The position numbers and the translations under genes are program-made. A DNA stretch of 11,204 nt from Azohydromonas lata NBRC 102462 (GTDB lineage Bacteria; Pseudomonadota; Gammaproteobacteria; Burkholderiales; Burkholderiaceae_C), in assembly GCA_945878385.1 (NCBI GenBank), contig CAMCTE010000078.1, forward strand, positions 1-11,204. Reading direction: 5' to 3'. Of this stretch, positions 1 to 6,298 are shown piece after piece. A model generated the notes under the pieces. That model was not told the origin of the DNA and searched no databases. It saw only the letters and a list, made by a program, of their open reading frames with translations. Each line of letters opens with the position of its first letter. Positions within the stretch are counted from its first letter, which is position 1.

Positions 1-20
1 CCCAAACCCCAAACCCCAAA
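1..20. repeat. Short tandem CCCCAAA run
   Basis: The window opens with about three heptamer units of CCCAAAC/CCCCAAA, followed by a degenerate copy (CAAACGCC). Similar ACCCAAACC words recur at about 69-77 and 101-110. I see no open frame or recognisable gene in bases 1-124. The stretch is therefore an intergenic upstream region with low-complexity C/A-rich sequence. It could be the tail of a repeat that continues to the left of the window. Confidence 0.5.
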
Positions 21-111
21 CGCCAACCGCGGCCGCCGCAAGCCCACACCCGGAAAACCCTGGTGCCACACCCAAACCACACTTCCTACATTACGAGCTT
101 CACCCAAACCC

Positions 112-116
112 AGGAG
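112..116 (+). promoter_or_regulatory. Ribosome binding site of the TRAP solute-binding protein gene
   Basis: AGGAG lies eight bases before the ATG at 125, which is good Shine-Dalgarno spacing and supports that start codon. Confidence 0.7.
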
Positions 117-124
117 CCTCCACG

Positions 125-1102
125 ATGCTTCGCCGCCTCTTCACCGCCGCCCTGGCCACCAGCGCTGTTGCCCTGAGCGCCACGGCAGCCGCCCAAACCA
201 AGTGGGACCTCCCCGCCGCCTACCCCGCCACCAACTTCCACTCGGTCAACCTCACTCAGTTCGCTGCCGATGTGGACCGGCTCAGCGGCGGCAAGCTCAA
301 GATCACCGTGCACGCCAATGCCTCCCTGTTCAAGGCACCTGAAATCAAGCGTGCCGTGCAAGGTGGTCAGGCCCAGGCCGGCGAAATCCTGCTCGTGAAC
401 TTCCAAAACGAATGGCAGCCCTTCGGCGCCGACGGCCTGCCCTTTCTGGCCGACAGCTACGACGAAGGCATGAAGCTCTACCGGGCGCAAAAGCCGCTGC
501 TGGACAAGAAGCTGGCCGAGCAGGGCATGATGCTGCTGTATTCGGTGGCATGGCCGCCCCAGGGCATCTACAGCAAGAAGCCGCTCAACAGCGCGGCCGA
601 CCTCAAGGGCATCAAGTGGCGCGCCTACAGCCCCTCCACCTCACGCATCGCCGAATTGGTGGGCGCTCAACCCGTCACCGTGCAGGCCGCTGAGTTGTCG
701 CAGGCCCTGGCCACTGGGGTCGTGGAGTCCACCATGACCTCCGGCGCCACTGGCGTGGACAGCAAGCTCTTCGAGCACCTCAAGTTTTACTACGATGTGC
801 AGGCCTGGCTGCCCAAGAACGCAGTGATCGCCAACCGCAAGGCCTTCGAGGCCCTGGACAAGGCCACGCAGGATGCGGTGATGAAGGCTGCGGCCGACGC
901 GGAAGCGCGTGGCTGGACGGAGTCGCGCAAGGTCAATACCAGCACGCTGGAAGTTCTCAAGGCCAACGGCATGACGGTCACGCCACCCTCGGCTGCGCTG
1001 AAGGCCGACCTGAAGAAGGTGGGCGACACCATGGTCAAGGAGTGGCTGGACAAGGCCGGCGCGGAAGGCAAGGCCATCGTTGACGCCTACAGCCGGCCCT
1101 GA
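125..1102 (+). CDS. dctP: TRAP transporter substrate-binding protein, DctP family
   Basis: This is the periplasmic solute receptor of a tripartite ATP-independent transporter; it binds an organic anion and delivers it to the DctQ/DctM permease. The 325-residue length is typical of the family. Residues 1-23 form a Sec signal peptide: LRR, a hydrophobic stretch, then ATAAAQ with cleavage close to residue 23. Family signatures follow: LPAAYPATNFHS near the mature N-terminus, a region around 'LPFLADSYDEGMKLY' (105-119), and 'LKGIKWRAYSPST' (160-172). R166 sits where the conserved ligand-carboxylate-binding arginine of DctP proteins is expected. The ATG has an AGGAG eight bases upstream. The permease genes follow directly on the same strand, which confirms the assignment. 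The ligand is unknown; a mono- or dicarboxylate is an inference from the arginine. The symbol is a family label, not proof of C4-dicarboxylate specificity. Confidence 0.93.
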   Translation: MLRRLFTAALATSAVALSATAAAQTKWDLPAAYPATNFHSVNLTQFAADVDRLSGGKLKITVHANASLFKAPEIKRAVQGGQAQAGEILLVNFQNEWQPFGADGLPFLADSYDEGMKLYRAQKPLLDKKLAEQGMMLLYSVAWPPQGIYSKKPLNSAADLKGIKWRAYSPSTSRIAELVGAQPVTVQAAELSQALATGVVESTMTSGATGVDSKLFEHLKFYYDVQAWLPKNAVIANRKAFEALDKATQDAVMKAAADAEARGWTESRKVNTSTLEVLKANGMTVTPPSAALKADLKKVGDTMVKEWLDKAGAEGKAIVDAYSRP

Positions 1103-1179
1103 GCAATTTTTGAAATCTCGCGGCTGAGCCCGCGCGCCTGCACACTTGCGCGCAGCCAGCCGCACTTCCCGCCTTCACC
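1103..1179 (+). promoter_or_regulatory. dctP-dctQ intercistronic region with a GC-rich hairpin
   Basis: These 77 bases separate dctP from dctQ. They contain a 5-bp stem, CGCGG (1119-1123) against CCGCG (1130-1134), with a 6-base loop, just after a T-rich stretch (1107-1111). No T-run follows the stem, so it is not a standard intrinsic terminator. A hairpin here could protect the 3' end of dctP mRNA or lower expression of the permease relative to the abundant receptor; this is inference. The dctQ start that follows has no clear Shine-Dalgarno. Confidence 0.3.
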
Positions 1180-1689
1180 TTGCGCCGCACACTCGACGCC
1201 CTCTACGAAGTTTCTGCCTGGCTGGCTGCGGCCTGCATGGTGGGGCTGCTCATCATGGTGCTGCTGTCCATCGGCAGCCGCGAACTGGGCTTTCATGTGC
1301 GGGGCACCGATGCCTATGCCGGCTACCTGATGGCCGGCTCAGCCTTCCTGGCCCTGGCCCATACGCTGAAGAGGGGTGAACACATCCGCGTGACGCTGGT
1401 GCTGCAAGCCTTGCGGCCCGGCCCGCGGCGTTTCATGGAAATCTGGAGCCTGAGTGCCGGCGCCCTGTTGGCCACACTGCTGGCCTTCTACAGCGTGCGG
1501 CTGGCCTGGCAGTCCCATGTCTTTCACGACATTTCCACCGGCAACGACGCCACACCGCTGTGGATTCCACAGATCGCCATGGCCCTGGGCGCAACCGTAT
1601 TTGCCGTGGCCATGGTCGATGAATGGGTGATGGAATTGCGCGGGCAACGCGTGGCAGCGGCATCGGCTGAAGCCATGCGCAACGAATGA
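1180..1689 (+). CDS. dctQ: TRAP transporter small permease, DctQ family
   Basis: This is the small membrane subunit that pairs with DctM in the inner membrane. It has 169 residues and four predicted hydrophobic helices, at about residues 12-34, 43-62 (AYAGYLMAGSAFLALAHTL), 90-108 and 127-148. The 'LKRGEHIRVTL' motif just after helix two is characteristic of DctQ proteins (usual form: ...RGxHIRV...). The start is TTG at 1180. The frame is closed by a stop at 1111 and has no ATG or GTG between, and the next methionine would remove part of helix one, so TTG is the best choice despite a poor ribosome binding site. Translation may be weak, which fits a subunit needed in smaller amounts than the receptor. 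The stop is followed after 10 bases by dctM. Confidence 0.88.
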   Translation: MRRTLDALYEVSAWLAAACMVGLLIMVLLSIGSRELGFHVRGTDAYAGYLMAGSAFLALAHTLKRGEHIRVTLVLQALRPGPRRFMEIWSLSAGALLATLLAFYSVRLAWQSHVFHDISTGNDATPLWIPQIAMALGATVFAVAMVDEWVMELRGQRVAAASAEAMRNE

Positions 1690-1699
1690 GGCCGAGCCG

Positions 1700-3001
1700 A
1701 TGAGCGACCTGGCCATCACGGCGCTCCTCATCCTGAGCCTGTTCCTGATCTTGGGCTCGGGCGTGTGGATCGGCCTGACGCTTTCGGGCGTGGCCTGGAT
1801 CGGCATGCAACTGATGTCCTCTCGCCCGGCGGGCGACGCCATGGCCGTCACCATCTGGGGCTCCTCGTCCAGTTGGACCCTCACCGCCCTGCCCCTGTTC
1901 GTCTGGATGGGCGAAATCCTCTTTCGAACCCGGCTGAGCCAGGACATGTTCCGCGGGCTGGCACCTTGGATGCAAGCCCTGCCCGGGCGGCTGCTGCACA
2001 CGAACGTAGTGGGCTGCGCCATCTTTGCAGCCGTGTCGGGCTCGAGTGCAGCCACCTGCGCCACGATCGGCAAGATGACCCTGCCGGAACTGCAAAAGCG
2101 CGGCTACCCGAACGATATGGTCATCGGCACCCTGGCGGGCTCGGGCACGCTGGGCCTGTTGATACCGCCCTCGATCATCATGATCGTCTACGGCGTGGCC
2201 GCGGATGTGTCCATCGCCAAGCTCTTCATCGCGGGCGTCATTCCCGGCATCCTGCTGGCCTTGCTGTTCTCGGGCTACATCGCCCTGTGGGCCCTGCGCC
2301 ACCCTGATCAAATCCCACCGCGCGACCCACCCATGAGCTTGGTGGCCAAGCTGCGCGAATCCAGCAGCCTGATCCCTGTGGTGCTGTTGATCGTGGCGGT
2401 GCTGGGCTCCATCTACAGCGGCATCGCCACCGCCACCGAGGCCGCGGCCGTGGGCGTGCTGGGTTCGCTGGTGCTGTCGGCCGCGCAGGGCTCGATGAAC
2501 TGGGGCATCTTTCGCGACTCGCTCATGGGTGCTACACGCCTGTATTGCATGATCGCGCTCATACTGGCCGGTGCTTCGTTCCTCACCTTGTCGATGGGCT
2601 ACATCGGCTTGCCGCGCCACTTGGCCGAGTGGATTTCCTCGCTAGGCCTCACGCCCTTCCTGCTGATGCTGGCCCTGATGGCCTTCTTCATCATCCTGGG
2701 CTGCTTCCTGGACGGCATTTCCATGGTGGTGCTTACGATGGGCGTGCTGATGCCCACCGTACTCAAGGCCGGCATCGACCCCATCTGGTTCGGCATCTTC
2801 ATCGTGCTGGTGGTGGAGATGGCGCAGATCACGCCACCTGTGGGCTTCAACCTGTTCGTACTGCAGGGCATGACCGGGCGCGAATTGCCCTACTTGGCGC
2901 GGGTGTCGCTGCCGATGTTCTTCCTGATGATCGGCGCGGTGCTCTTGATCTGGTTCGTGCCTGGCCTCGTGACCTGGTTGCCCTCGCAGATGAAACTCTG
3001 A
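1700..3001 (+). CDS. dctM: TRAP transporter large permease, DctM family
   Basis: This is the large inner-membrane subunit that forms the ion-coupled translocation path (elevator-type, ion transporter superfamily). Its 433 residues are the usual DctM length, and the protein is hydrophobic throughout, with about a dozen membrane segments. Family signatures are clear: 'AAVSGSSAATCATIG' (110-124), 'GYPNDMVIGTLAGSGTLG' (135-152) continuing into LLIPPS, and, in the second half, 'TATEAAAVGVLG' and 'EMAQITPPVGFNLFV'. The two halves carry the pseudo-repeat typical of this superfamily. GAGG at 1688-1691, overlapping the dctQ stop, is a plausible ribosome binding site for the ATG at 1700. It is the last gene of the dctPQM operon and ends 9 bases from the stop of the convergent heme-binding gene. 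Confidence 0.94.
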   Translation: MSDLAITALLILSLFLILGSGVWIGLTLSGVAWIGMQLMSSRPAGDAMAVTIWGSSSSWTLTALPLFVWMGEILFRTRLSQDMFRGLAPWMQALPGRLLHTNVVGCAIFAAVSGSSAATCATIGKMTLPELQKRGYPNDMVIGTLAGSGTLGLLIPPSIIMIVYGVAADVSIAKLFIAGVIPGILLALLFSGYIALWALRHPDQIPPRDPPMSLVAKLRESSSLIPVVLLIVAVLGSIYSGIATATEAAAVGVLGSLVLSAAQGSMNWGIFRDSLMGATRLYCMIALILAGASFLTLSMGYIGLPRHLAEWISSLGLTPFLLMLALMAFFIILGCFLDGISMVVLTMGVLMPTVLKAGIDPIWFGIFIVLVVEMAQITPPVGFNLFVLQGMTGRELPYLARVSLPMFFLMIGAVLLIWFVPGLVTWLPSQMKL

Positions 3002-3010
3002 ACGGGCGCT

Positions 3011-3655
3011 TCAGCGCAACGACAGCCAAATTTCGTTCTTGCGCATGAACCACGGCACCCAGGGGCCGTTGTAGCGGGCGTACACCGGCTCTCCTTCAGT
3101 CTGCAAGCCAGCCGCTTGCGCGGCGCTGCGCAACTTGGTCAGATGCTCTTCGTAGTTGGCCTGCGTCCAGGTGCCCGAATAGGTGATGGCCACCACCCGC
3201 TGCTCAGCCACCGGCTTCAATTGCACGCGAGGGTCCATCGGCTCGGGCAGCGTTTCCATCGTGAAGGACGAGGGCATCATGAACTGCACCACGTAGCCCT
3301 GCCCGCCCGCCACGGCCGCTTGGGCCACCGGCGCCGTCATGGCAATCTTCACCGGCTCAGCCGTCTGCGTCACCGGTGCGGTCATGGCAATCTTGCGGTC
3401 ACCCTTGTTCTTGCCAAAGATGTAGCCCCCCAGGAACGCGAAACCCTGGTTGCCTGCTTGCTCGGCCGGGCCGGGCACCACCACCTCGGCCACGATGTAG
3501 GGCTCGTAGCGGCGCACCTCGATGCTGTCGGCCGCCAGCACCTGCTCCACGCGGTAGCGCGGTTGTTCGATGGCGTGTGCCGGTGCGGCGGCGGTGATGG
3601 CGCTGGCGGCCATGGCGGCGGCCACGGCGGTGGCAGGCAGTGCGCGAGGGTTCAT
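3011..3655 (-). CDS. SOUL family heme-binding protein, secreted
   Basis: The protein belongs to the SOUL/HBP heme-binding family. Starting at the ATG whose complement is at 3653-3655 it has 214 residues. A GTG 30 bases upstream would keep the frame open, but it would place polar residues before the signal peptide, so the ATG is preferred. Residues 1-28 are an alanine-rich Sec signal ending AHA, so the mature protein is probably periplasmic. The SOUL fold follows: 'IEVRRYEPYIVAEVVV' (45-60), the typical 'KIAMTAPVTQ' (88-97) and a second 'KIAMTAPVAQ' (103-112), then 'YVVQFMMPSSFTMETLP' and a C-terminal 'NEIWLSLR'. The two KIAMTAPV copies are also similar at DNA level (14 identical bases at 3336-3349 and 3381-3394, 45 apart). 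The physiological role of bacterial SOUL proteins is unclear; heme or tetrapyrrole binding is taken from the family. Confidence 0.88.
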   Translation of the reverse strand: MNPRALPATAVAAAMAASAITAAAPAHAIEQPRYRVEQVLAADSIEVRRYEPYIVAEVVVPGPAEQAGNQGFAFLGGYIFGKNKGDRKIAMTAPVTQTAEPVKIAMTAPVAQAAVAGGQGYVVQFMMPSSFTMETLPEPMDPRVQLKPVAEQRVVAITYSGTWTQANYEEHLTKLRSAAQAAGLQTEGEPVYARYNGPWVPWFMRKNEIWLSLR

Positions 3656-3681
3656 GTTCGGGCTCACAAGGCAGTAGGTTT

Positions 3682-3694
3682 GCACACTGTGTGC
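3682..3694. promoter_or_regulatory. 13-bp perfect palindrome upstream of the SOUL gene
   Basis: GCACAC-T-GTGTGC is a perfect inverted repeat centred on 3688, about 27 bases upstream of the SOUL start codon. The position and symmetry suit a repressor or activator site in the 5' leader or promoter. No binding protein can be named. Confidence 0.35.
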
Positions 3695-3798
3695 CCCGCC
3701 GCTGCAGCCTGCACGGCTGCCGATCTATGCCCCTTGGTGCGGGCAGGCTATGTGGGCGCCGGCATCAAAGGCCACACTAACCACATGGTTTATGTAGC

Positions 3799-3820
3799 AT
3801 GAATGCTATGTAGCATTCAT
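3799..3820. promoter_or_regulatory. 22-bp palindromic probable operator upstream of the XRE gene
   Basis: Two 10-bp arms, ATGAATGCTA (3799-3808) and TAGCATTCAT (3811-3820), are perfectly complementary across a 2-base TG centre. In addition, TATGTAGCAT occurs twice as a direct repeat, at 3791-3800 and 3807-3816, spaced 16 bases start to start. The AT-rich block stands out from its GC-rich surroundings and ends 9 bases before the preferred XRE start codon. It is the natural candidate for autoregulatory binding by the XRE dimer and probably overlaps the promoter; this is inference from position and symmetry. Confidence 0.6.
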
Positions 3821-3829
3821 ACTATCTCC

Positions 3830-4060
3830 ATGGGACGGCAAAAAGAAGAACCCCTGTTCAACCGCATCGAGCAGGCCCGCGTGGCACGCGGACTGTCGCG
3901 CCAGCAACTGGCCGAAGCGGTGGGGGTGCACTATCAGACCATCGGCTACCTCGAACGCGGCGAGTACAGCCCGAGCCTGACGCTGGCGCTGCGCCTGGCC
4001 GAGGTACTGGGGCATGGTGTGCAAGACCTCTTTTCCATCCAGCCGTTCCAGAAGAACTGA
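3830..4060 (+). CDS. Small XRE/Cro family helix-turn-helix transcriptional regulator
   Basis: The protein is a 76-residue single-domain DNA-binding protein. Residues 10-71 form the complete HTH_3 domain: 'FNRIEQARVARGLSRQQLAEAVG', then the recognition helix region 'VHYQTIGYLERGEYSPSL' (33-50) and 'LALRLAEVLGHGVQDLF' (52-68). No effector domain is present. The start at ATG 3830 is preferred. An earlier in-frame ATG at 3803 lies inside the palindromic operator and would add nine residues foreign to the family. No clear Shine-Dalgarno precedes 3830, so a leaderless or short-leader transcript is possible. The downstream membrane protein gene starts 11 bases after the stop. Small XRE repressors paired with a short membrane protein are a recurrent two-gene arrangement in bacteria. 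Autorepression is inferred from the upstream palindrome. Confidence 0.88.
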   Translation: MGRQKEEPLFNRIEQARVARGLSRQQLAEAVGVHYQTIGYLERGEYSPSLTLALRLAEVLGHGVQDLFSIQPFQKN

Positions 4061-4071
4061 GAGGACACAAG

Positions 4072-4596
4072 ATGAGCGAACGCAAACCCCGCCGATTTTT
4101 TTGGTTTGAGGGCGTGACCCGAGATGAGGTGGAACGCAGCCTCACCGACACCACACCCACACGCCTGCGCCAGCAGGGGCCGCGCAGGCAACTGGTGTGG
4201 GCCGCAGCACTCGTCATCGCAGCACTGGCGCTGACGATCTTCATCCCGCAGGAAAAGATTCGCACATATACCGAGATGGCCCTGCTGGTGGCCACTCTTC
4301 TGCTCTATTTCCAGTTGCGCAAGTCGGTGCGGCATGTGTCCGACGCCCCGAACGAAATGCTCGACGAGCGTCAAGTCCCCATCCGCGACGCAGCCTACAC
4401 CGTGGCCTATCGCACCCTGGTGACCGTCGGGGTCGTATACGGTGGGCTCTTGATGTTGGTTTCCCCGGGCAGGGTGCTGGCCGAACTGGTGACTCCGAAC
4501 TACTGGTGGACCCTTCTCTTCTCGTTCCTGATGACCTGCGCCTGCCTGCCCGCCATGGTGCTGGCCTGGAACATGCCCAGCGAGCCGCAGGACTAA
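4072..4596 (+). CDS. Four-helix membrane protein of unknown function, partner of the XRE regulator
   Basis: The protein has 174 residues and no family I can name with confidence. A charged N-terminal cytoplasmic part (1-38, 'FFWFEGVTRDEVERSL') is followed by four hydrophobic segments at about 39-58, 66-82, 119-137 and 144-165. The loop between the second and third segments is polar ('DAPNEMLDERQVPIRDAAY'). A strong GAGAGGA at 4059-4065, overlapping the end of the XRE gene, gives a good ribosome binding site for the ATG at 4072. The two genes are therefore almost certainly co-transcribed and coupled. The context suggests the membrane protein is the regulated output, or a sensor feeding back on the XRE protein, but nothing in the sequence shows which. 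Confidence 0.75.
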   Translation: MSERKPRRFFWFEGVTRDEVERSLTDTTPTRLRQQGPRRQLVWAAALVIAALALTIFIPQEKIRTYTEMALLVATLLLYFQLRKSVRHVSDAPNEMLDERQVPIRDAAYTVAYRTLVTVGVVYGGLLMLVSPGRVLAELVTPNYWWTLLFSFLMTCACLPAMVLAWNMPSEPQD

Positions 4597-4605
4597 GCGC
4601 CGGGT

Positions 4606-4631
4606 GATCCGGCGGGTCGGCGATCCGGCGG
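4606..4631. repeat. Short direct repeat GATCCGGCGG
   Basis: GATCCGGCGG occurs at 4606-4615 and again at 4622-4631, directly after the membrane protein stop. CGCCGG (4598-4603) can also pair with CCGGCG (4609-4614) over a 5-base loop. No T-run follows, so it is only a weak terminator candidate. The rest of 4632-4673 holds nothing I recognise. Confidence 0.35.
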
Positions 4632-4673
4632 ATGGCTCGTTACCGCACGCTGGTTAGCCGTAGACCGCTCTGC

Positions 4674-4983
4674 ATGAACACGATCGTCGCATCAATCTGT
4701 ACTTTTGAGCCTCAGGGCACCTCAATGCGCGCACGAGATGTTTTCGGTGCTCAGCGACCCAGCCATCTGCGAGTTCGAGAACGAACCGCCAGTTGATCTT
4801 GACTGGTTGACGAGGCGCTTTGAGCGTCATGAAAGCCGCGCCTCACTGACCTGCCAGGTTTCTGCAGACCATCACCATGTGGTCTTTGGCTTCGTACGCT
4901 GCGGGGCGTTTGGCAACTACCAGCCCGACCCGCACAGCGTCTTCATGACAGTTGAATTCATGCCCTCAGCAACCGCCCCGTGA
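4674..4983 (+). pseudogene. Remnant of a GNAT family N-acetyltransferase gene, frameshifted and truncated
   Basis: The ATG at 4674 reads MNTIVASICTFEP and then leaves frame. The next frame (+1) continues as 'LRAPQCAHEMFSVLSDPAI' (4711-4767) and then CEFENEPP and 'DLDWLTRRFERHESR'. Together these match the usual start of GNAT acetyltransferases (LEPLRxxHAxEMFxVLSDPAIYEFENxPP...WLxxRFxxxESR). The join is simply explained by loss of two bases from a CTCT run near 4711. After about residue 50 the similarity ends: the acetyl-CoA-binding core is absent, and the frame runs through unrelated codons ('HHHVVFGFVRCGAFGNY') to a stop at 4981-4983, overlapping the 3' end of the DUF1501 gene. A 92-codon frame starting at TTG 4705 remains open, but it is unlikely to make a working enzyme. 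The identification rests on the N-terminal motif alone. Confidence 0.55.
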
Positions 4984-6286
4984 ACACCGGCCCCGCGTAG
5001 CCCGGAAACACCTGCGCCAACGCAGCATCACCCAAACCCAGGTGCTGCTGCACGATAGGCGCCAACACCGCGCGGAAGTCGGTGGTCACGGCCAAATCTC
5101 GGCCATCGACCAGCGCTGAAGCCTCCAGCCCCGGCCATTCGCCCAGCACCTGACCGCCGGCCACCGGGCCACCCATCAGCCACATGACATTGCCGCGGCC
5201 GTGGTCGGTGCCGCCAGTGCCGTTCTGCCGCACCGTGCGGCCGAATTCGCTGAGCACCACGATGACGGTGTCGCGGAAGGCGTCGCCCAAGCCTTGTGCC
5301 AATGCCTCCAGCCCTTCCCCCAGGCTGCCCAAGCGGTTGGCCAATTGCCCGCGCGCGCCGCCCTGGTTCACATGCGTGTCCCAACCACCCACCGAGGTGA
5401 AGGCCAACTGGGTATGCGGGTCGGCCTGAATCAACTGCCCCAGGCGCAAGGCATCGGCCGCGAAGCCCCGCGCAGTGGGCGCGCCCGCGTCAGCACTGGG
5501 GTCGCGGCTGCGGCCGTTGTCCATGCCGGCACCCATTTCGCGTTCGCCGCGTGGCCCGCGCTCGGCAGCGGCCATGCTGCGTTGAATCTCGCTGCGGCCT
5601 TCGGTCGTTTCCTGCAGCGTGCGGCCCATGGCACCGCTGTGTCCGTAGAGCCGGCCCAGGGCGGCCTGAAGGCCGGGGTCGTCAATGGCCTTGCCCTGCA
5701 GCGCCTGAGGCCCCACGCCCAGCGAGGCGACGCTCGCGCCACCCGCGAAGATGCGCGGCGGCGTGGCACCCATGTTGACCGCGCGGGTGGGCGCCGCAGG
5801 CCCTGGCAACTGCGCCAGCAAGCGGTTCATCCAACCATCGGGCGTGCTTTTGCGCCCCGGGGTGCCGCTTTCCATGTAGTCCTGCGCATCGAAGTGCGAA
5901 CGGGTGGGGTCGGGCGATCCGCTGGCATGTACAAAACCCAACTGGCCCCGCTCCCACCAAGGGCGCAAGCGGGCCAGTGCGGGGTGCAGGCCGAAGCGCG
6001 CATCCAGCGGCAGCAGGCTGCCCTCCCCGCTGCCGGGTGCGGCCAGGACAATGGTGCTGCGGGCTTGGTAGTAGGCCGGGTCGGCGTGCGGCGCCACCAC
6101 CGACAGGCCGTCGATGGCCCCGCGCAGCATCACCACCACCAACTTGCGGCGCTCGGTTGCCGGCGCTGTGTTCGCGCGAGCAGGGGCCGTCCACACTGTC
6201 CAGCCTGCAGGCACCAGCCCCATACCCATACCAACACCCGTGGCAGCGGCGGCGGGTGGCGCAAAAAGAAAATCGCGGCGCTTCAT
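4958..6286 (-). CDS. DUF1501 domain-containing protein with Tat signal
   Basis: The protein has 442 residues and belongs to the DUF1501 family, which is distantly related to the alkaline phosphatase/sulfatase superfamily; its biochemical function is not established. The N-terminus MKRRDFLF is a twin-arginine motif followed by a hydrophobic stretch and 'APARANTAPA' (34-43), so export folded to the periplasm is expected. Conserved family blocks are 'VVVMLRGAIDGLSVVAPH' (50-67), 'LHPALARLRPWW' (100-111), 'RSHFDAQDYMESGTPG' (129-144), 'GGWDTHVNQGG' (300-310), 'LSEFGRTVRQNGTGGTDHG' (345-363) and 'TTDFRAVLAPI' (401-411). The Asp/His residues in these blocks suit a metal site. Residues 227-272 form a low-complexity, Arg/Gly/Ala-rich insert. 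A Shine-Dalgarno AAGAGG overlaps the stop of the upstream DUF1800 gene, 12 bases away. Translational coupling with that gene, the usual partner of DUF1501, is therefore likely. Confidence 0.9.
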   Translation of the reverse strand: MKRRDFLFAPPAAAATGVGMGMGLVPAGWTVWTAPARANTAPATERRKLVVVMLRGAIDGLSVVAPHADPAYYQARSTIVLAAPGSGEGSLLPLDARFGLHPALARLRPWWERGQLGFVHASGSPDPTRSHFDAQDYMESGTPGRKSTPDGWMNRLLAQLPGPAAPTRAVNMGATPPRIFAGGASVASLGVGPQALQGKAIDDPGLQAALGRLYGHSGAMGRTLQETTEGRSEIQRSMAAAERGPRGEREMGAGMDNGRSRDPSADAGAPTARGFAADALRLGQLIQADPHTQLAFTSVGGWDTHVNQGGARGQLANRLGSLGEGLEALAQGLGDAFRDTVIVVLSEFGRTVRQNGTGGTDHGRGNVMWLMGGPVAGGQVLGEWPGLEASALVDGRDLAVTTDFRAVLAPIVQQHLGLGDAALAQVFPGYAGPVFTGRLLRA

Positions 6287-6298
6287 GAGGTGGGCCTC

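Noticed and set aside
1433..2620. 395-codon open frame on the - strand across dctQ and dctM
   Set aside because: The composition is His/Arg/Gln-rich and no family is recognisable. The + strand encodes unmistakable TRAP permease subunits here.
3006..3017. GCGC-TTCA-GCGC hairpin between the convergent dctM and SOUL genes as a bidirectional terminator
   Set aside because: The stem is only four base pairs, it includes the SOUL stop codon, and no T-run follows on either strand.
3803..3829. Upstream ATG at 3803 as start of the XRE gene
   Set aside because: It lies within the palindrome, has no ribosome binding site, and adds residues (MLCSIHTIS) not typical of the family.
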